Source: Actinomycetota bacterium
GTDB taxonomy: Bacteria; Actinomycetota; Humimicrobiia; Humimicrobiales; Humimicrobiaceae
Direction of reading: 5' to 3'
DNA length: 5,040 bases
NCBI GenBank assembly: GCA_028697935.1
Contig: JAQVEM010000104.1
Coordinates: 1 to 5,040 of the forward strand
In this document: positions 4,495 to 5,040 of the stretch, in pieces
Position numbering within the stretch: the first letter of the stretch is position 1
Layout of the letters: every line of letters begins with the position of its first letter
The notes under the pieces: model-generated
Databases searched by the model: none
Told to the model about the DNA's origin: nothing
Seen by the model: the letters and a program-made list of their open reading frames with translations, nothing else
Translations under genes and position numbers: made by a program

Positions 4495-5040
4495 CTACTC
4501 TACAGAGATAATATAATAATAATAATATTGTCCACCATAATACATTTGTATTTCTACGTCAGGAAACTTATTTTTTAAACTCTGATATAAGCTTTTGGCA
4601 CCGATTATATTACTATCTTTTCCCCAGTATATCGTAATAAGACTGCTTTCATCTTTAACTACTTTTTTAACCGCATCAAGAGCAACTTTATGACAATCAC
4701 TTCCGCTGGCTATTATTTCCTTTCTTTTAAGAGCTATAAAGTCTCCCTTCTTTACCATATAGCTTCCATTTTCAATAGGTCGCGTAGCTTTTGCCACCAT
4801 TATCGTGTCAATAGCATCTAAAACTGCTTCCATCTGTTTTTTGTTCTCTTCAATGTTGTATTCAGGGTTAAGGGATAGCAAAGAACTTATGCCCTCCGGT
4901 AATGTTTTTGTTGCAACTATCTCAACATTTTTATCAGTTAGTTTTATTGCCTGCTGCGCACTGAGCAATACATTGGCATCGTTTGGGAGAAGTATTATGT
5001 TAAAAAAATCAACTCTTTCTATAGCCCGCAAAATCTCCCT
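4495..5040 (-). CDS. FakA-type fatty acid kinase (DAK2/YloV family), C-terminal domain, 5' end outside window
   Basis: The frame is open to the right edge, so about 181 C-terminal residues of a protein usually near 550 are seen. The text matches the C-terminal domain of YloV/FakA proteins: 'FFNIILLPNDANVLLSAQQA', 'VATKTLPEGISSLLSLNP', a 'GSYMVKKGDFIALKRKEIIASG' strand pair, 'LITIYWGKD', 'FPDVEIQMYYGGQ' and the end 'YYIISVE', where many members end GGQPLYPYIISVE. FakA uses ATP to phosphorylate the fatty acid bound to FakB. The ATP-binding DhaL-like domain lies in the unseen N-terminal part; the C-terminal domain is thought to engage FakB. The TTG at 5029-5031 is internal, not a start. A (TAT)5 run encodes five tyrosines near the end. 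A FakB-like gene follows on the same strand. Confidence 0.9.
   Translation of the reverse strand, partial: REILRAIERVDFFNIILLPNDANVLLSAQQAIKLTDKNVEIVATKTLPEGISSLLSLNPEYNIEENKKQMEAVLDAIDTIMVAKATRPIENGSYMVKKGDFIALKRKEIIASGSDCHKVALDAVKKVVKDESSLITIYWGKDSNIIGAKSLYQSLKNKFPDVEIQMYYGGQYYYYYIISVE
4513..4527 (-). repeat. Trinucleotide run (TAT)5 encoding five tyrosines
   Basis: Five perfect TAT codons on the - strand sit 7 codons before the stop codon of the FakA-type gene, where family members usually have P-L-Y-P-Y. It is a small in-frame microsatellite that could change by whole codons through replication slippage. Confidence 0.75.

Noticed and set aside
1..5040. CRISPR array, insertion sequence, tRNA or rRNA, defence system
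   Set aside because: No regularly spaced repeats, transposase motifs, terminal inverted repeats or RNA gene signatures were seen on either strand.

Overview
This AT-rich window fits a low-GC anaerobic member of the Firmicutes. The evidence is a spore-germination-type GerMN protein, a 2-hydroxyacyl-CoA dehydratase activator homologue and a FakA/FakB/PlsY acyl-phosphate lipid set. The overall flavour resembles Halanaerobiales or related clostridia, but that placement is inference from protein style only.

Layout. Two genes on the + strand occupy the left 1 kb: the end of a GerMN-domain protein (to 377), then a short iron-sulfur activator ATPase of the BadF/HgdC family (482-1012) that lacks its N-terminal third. 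Everything from 1058 to the right edge is read on the - strand, converging on the first pair. In transcription order it is the C-terminal end of a FakA-type fatty acid kinase (5040-4495), a DegV/FakB fatty-acid-binding protein (4328-3468), a PlsY-like acyl-phosphate:glycerol-3-phosphate acyltransferase (3257-2619), and a family 4 glycosyltransferase (2457-1058) split by a -1 frameshift.

How the genes may work together. In known bacteria FakB holds a fatty acid, FakA phosphorylates it, and PlsY moves the acyl group from acyl-phosphate to glycerol-3-phosphate. Finding all three in one strand-consistent run, followed by a glycosyltransferase with a basic C-terminal tail and a hydrophobic segment, suggests a local module taking fatty acids into (glyco)lipid. 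The DegV and PlsY members depart from their families at positions I recall as catalytic or ligand-binding, so the exact chemistry is uncertain.

The points most worth a second look are four. The glycosyltransferase frameshift has a correctly phased U UUU UUC slippery heptamer at the join. The dehydratase activator keeps both cluster cysteines at the canonical spacing but has lost the first ATP-binding segment. An inverted repeat overlaps the ribosome binding site of that truncated gene. A protein-like reading lies between plsY and the glycosyltransferase. I saw no tRNA, rRNA, CRISPR array or insertion sequence, and no gene-free stretch longer than about 300 bases.
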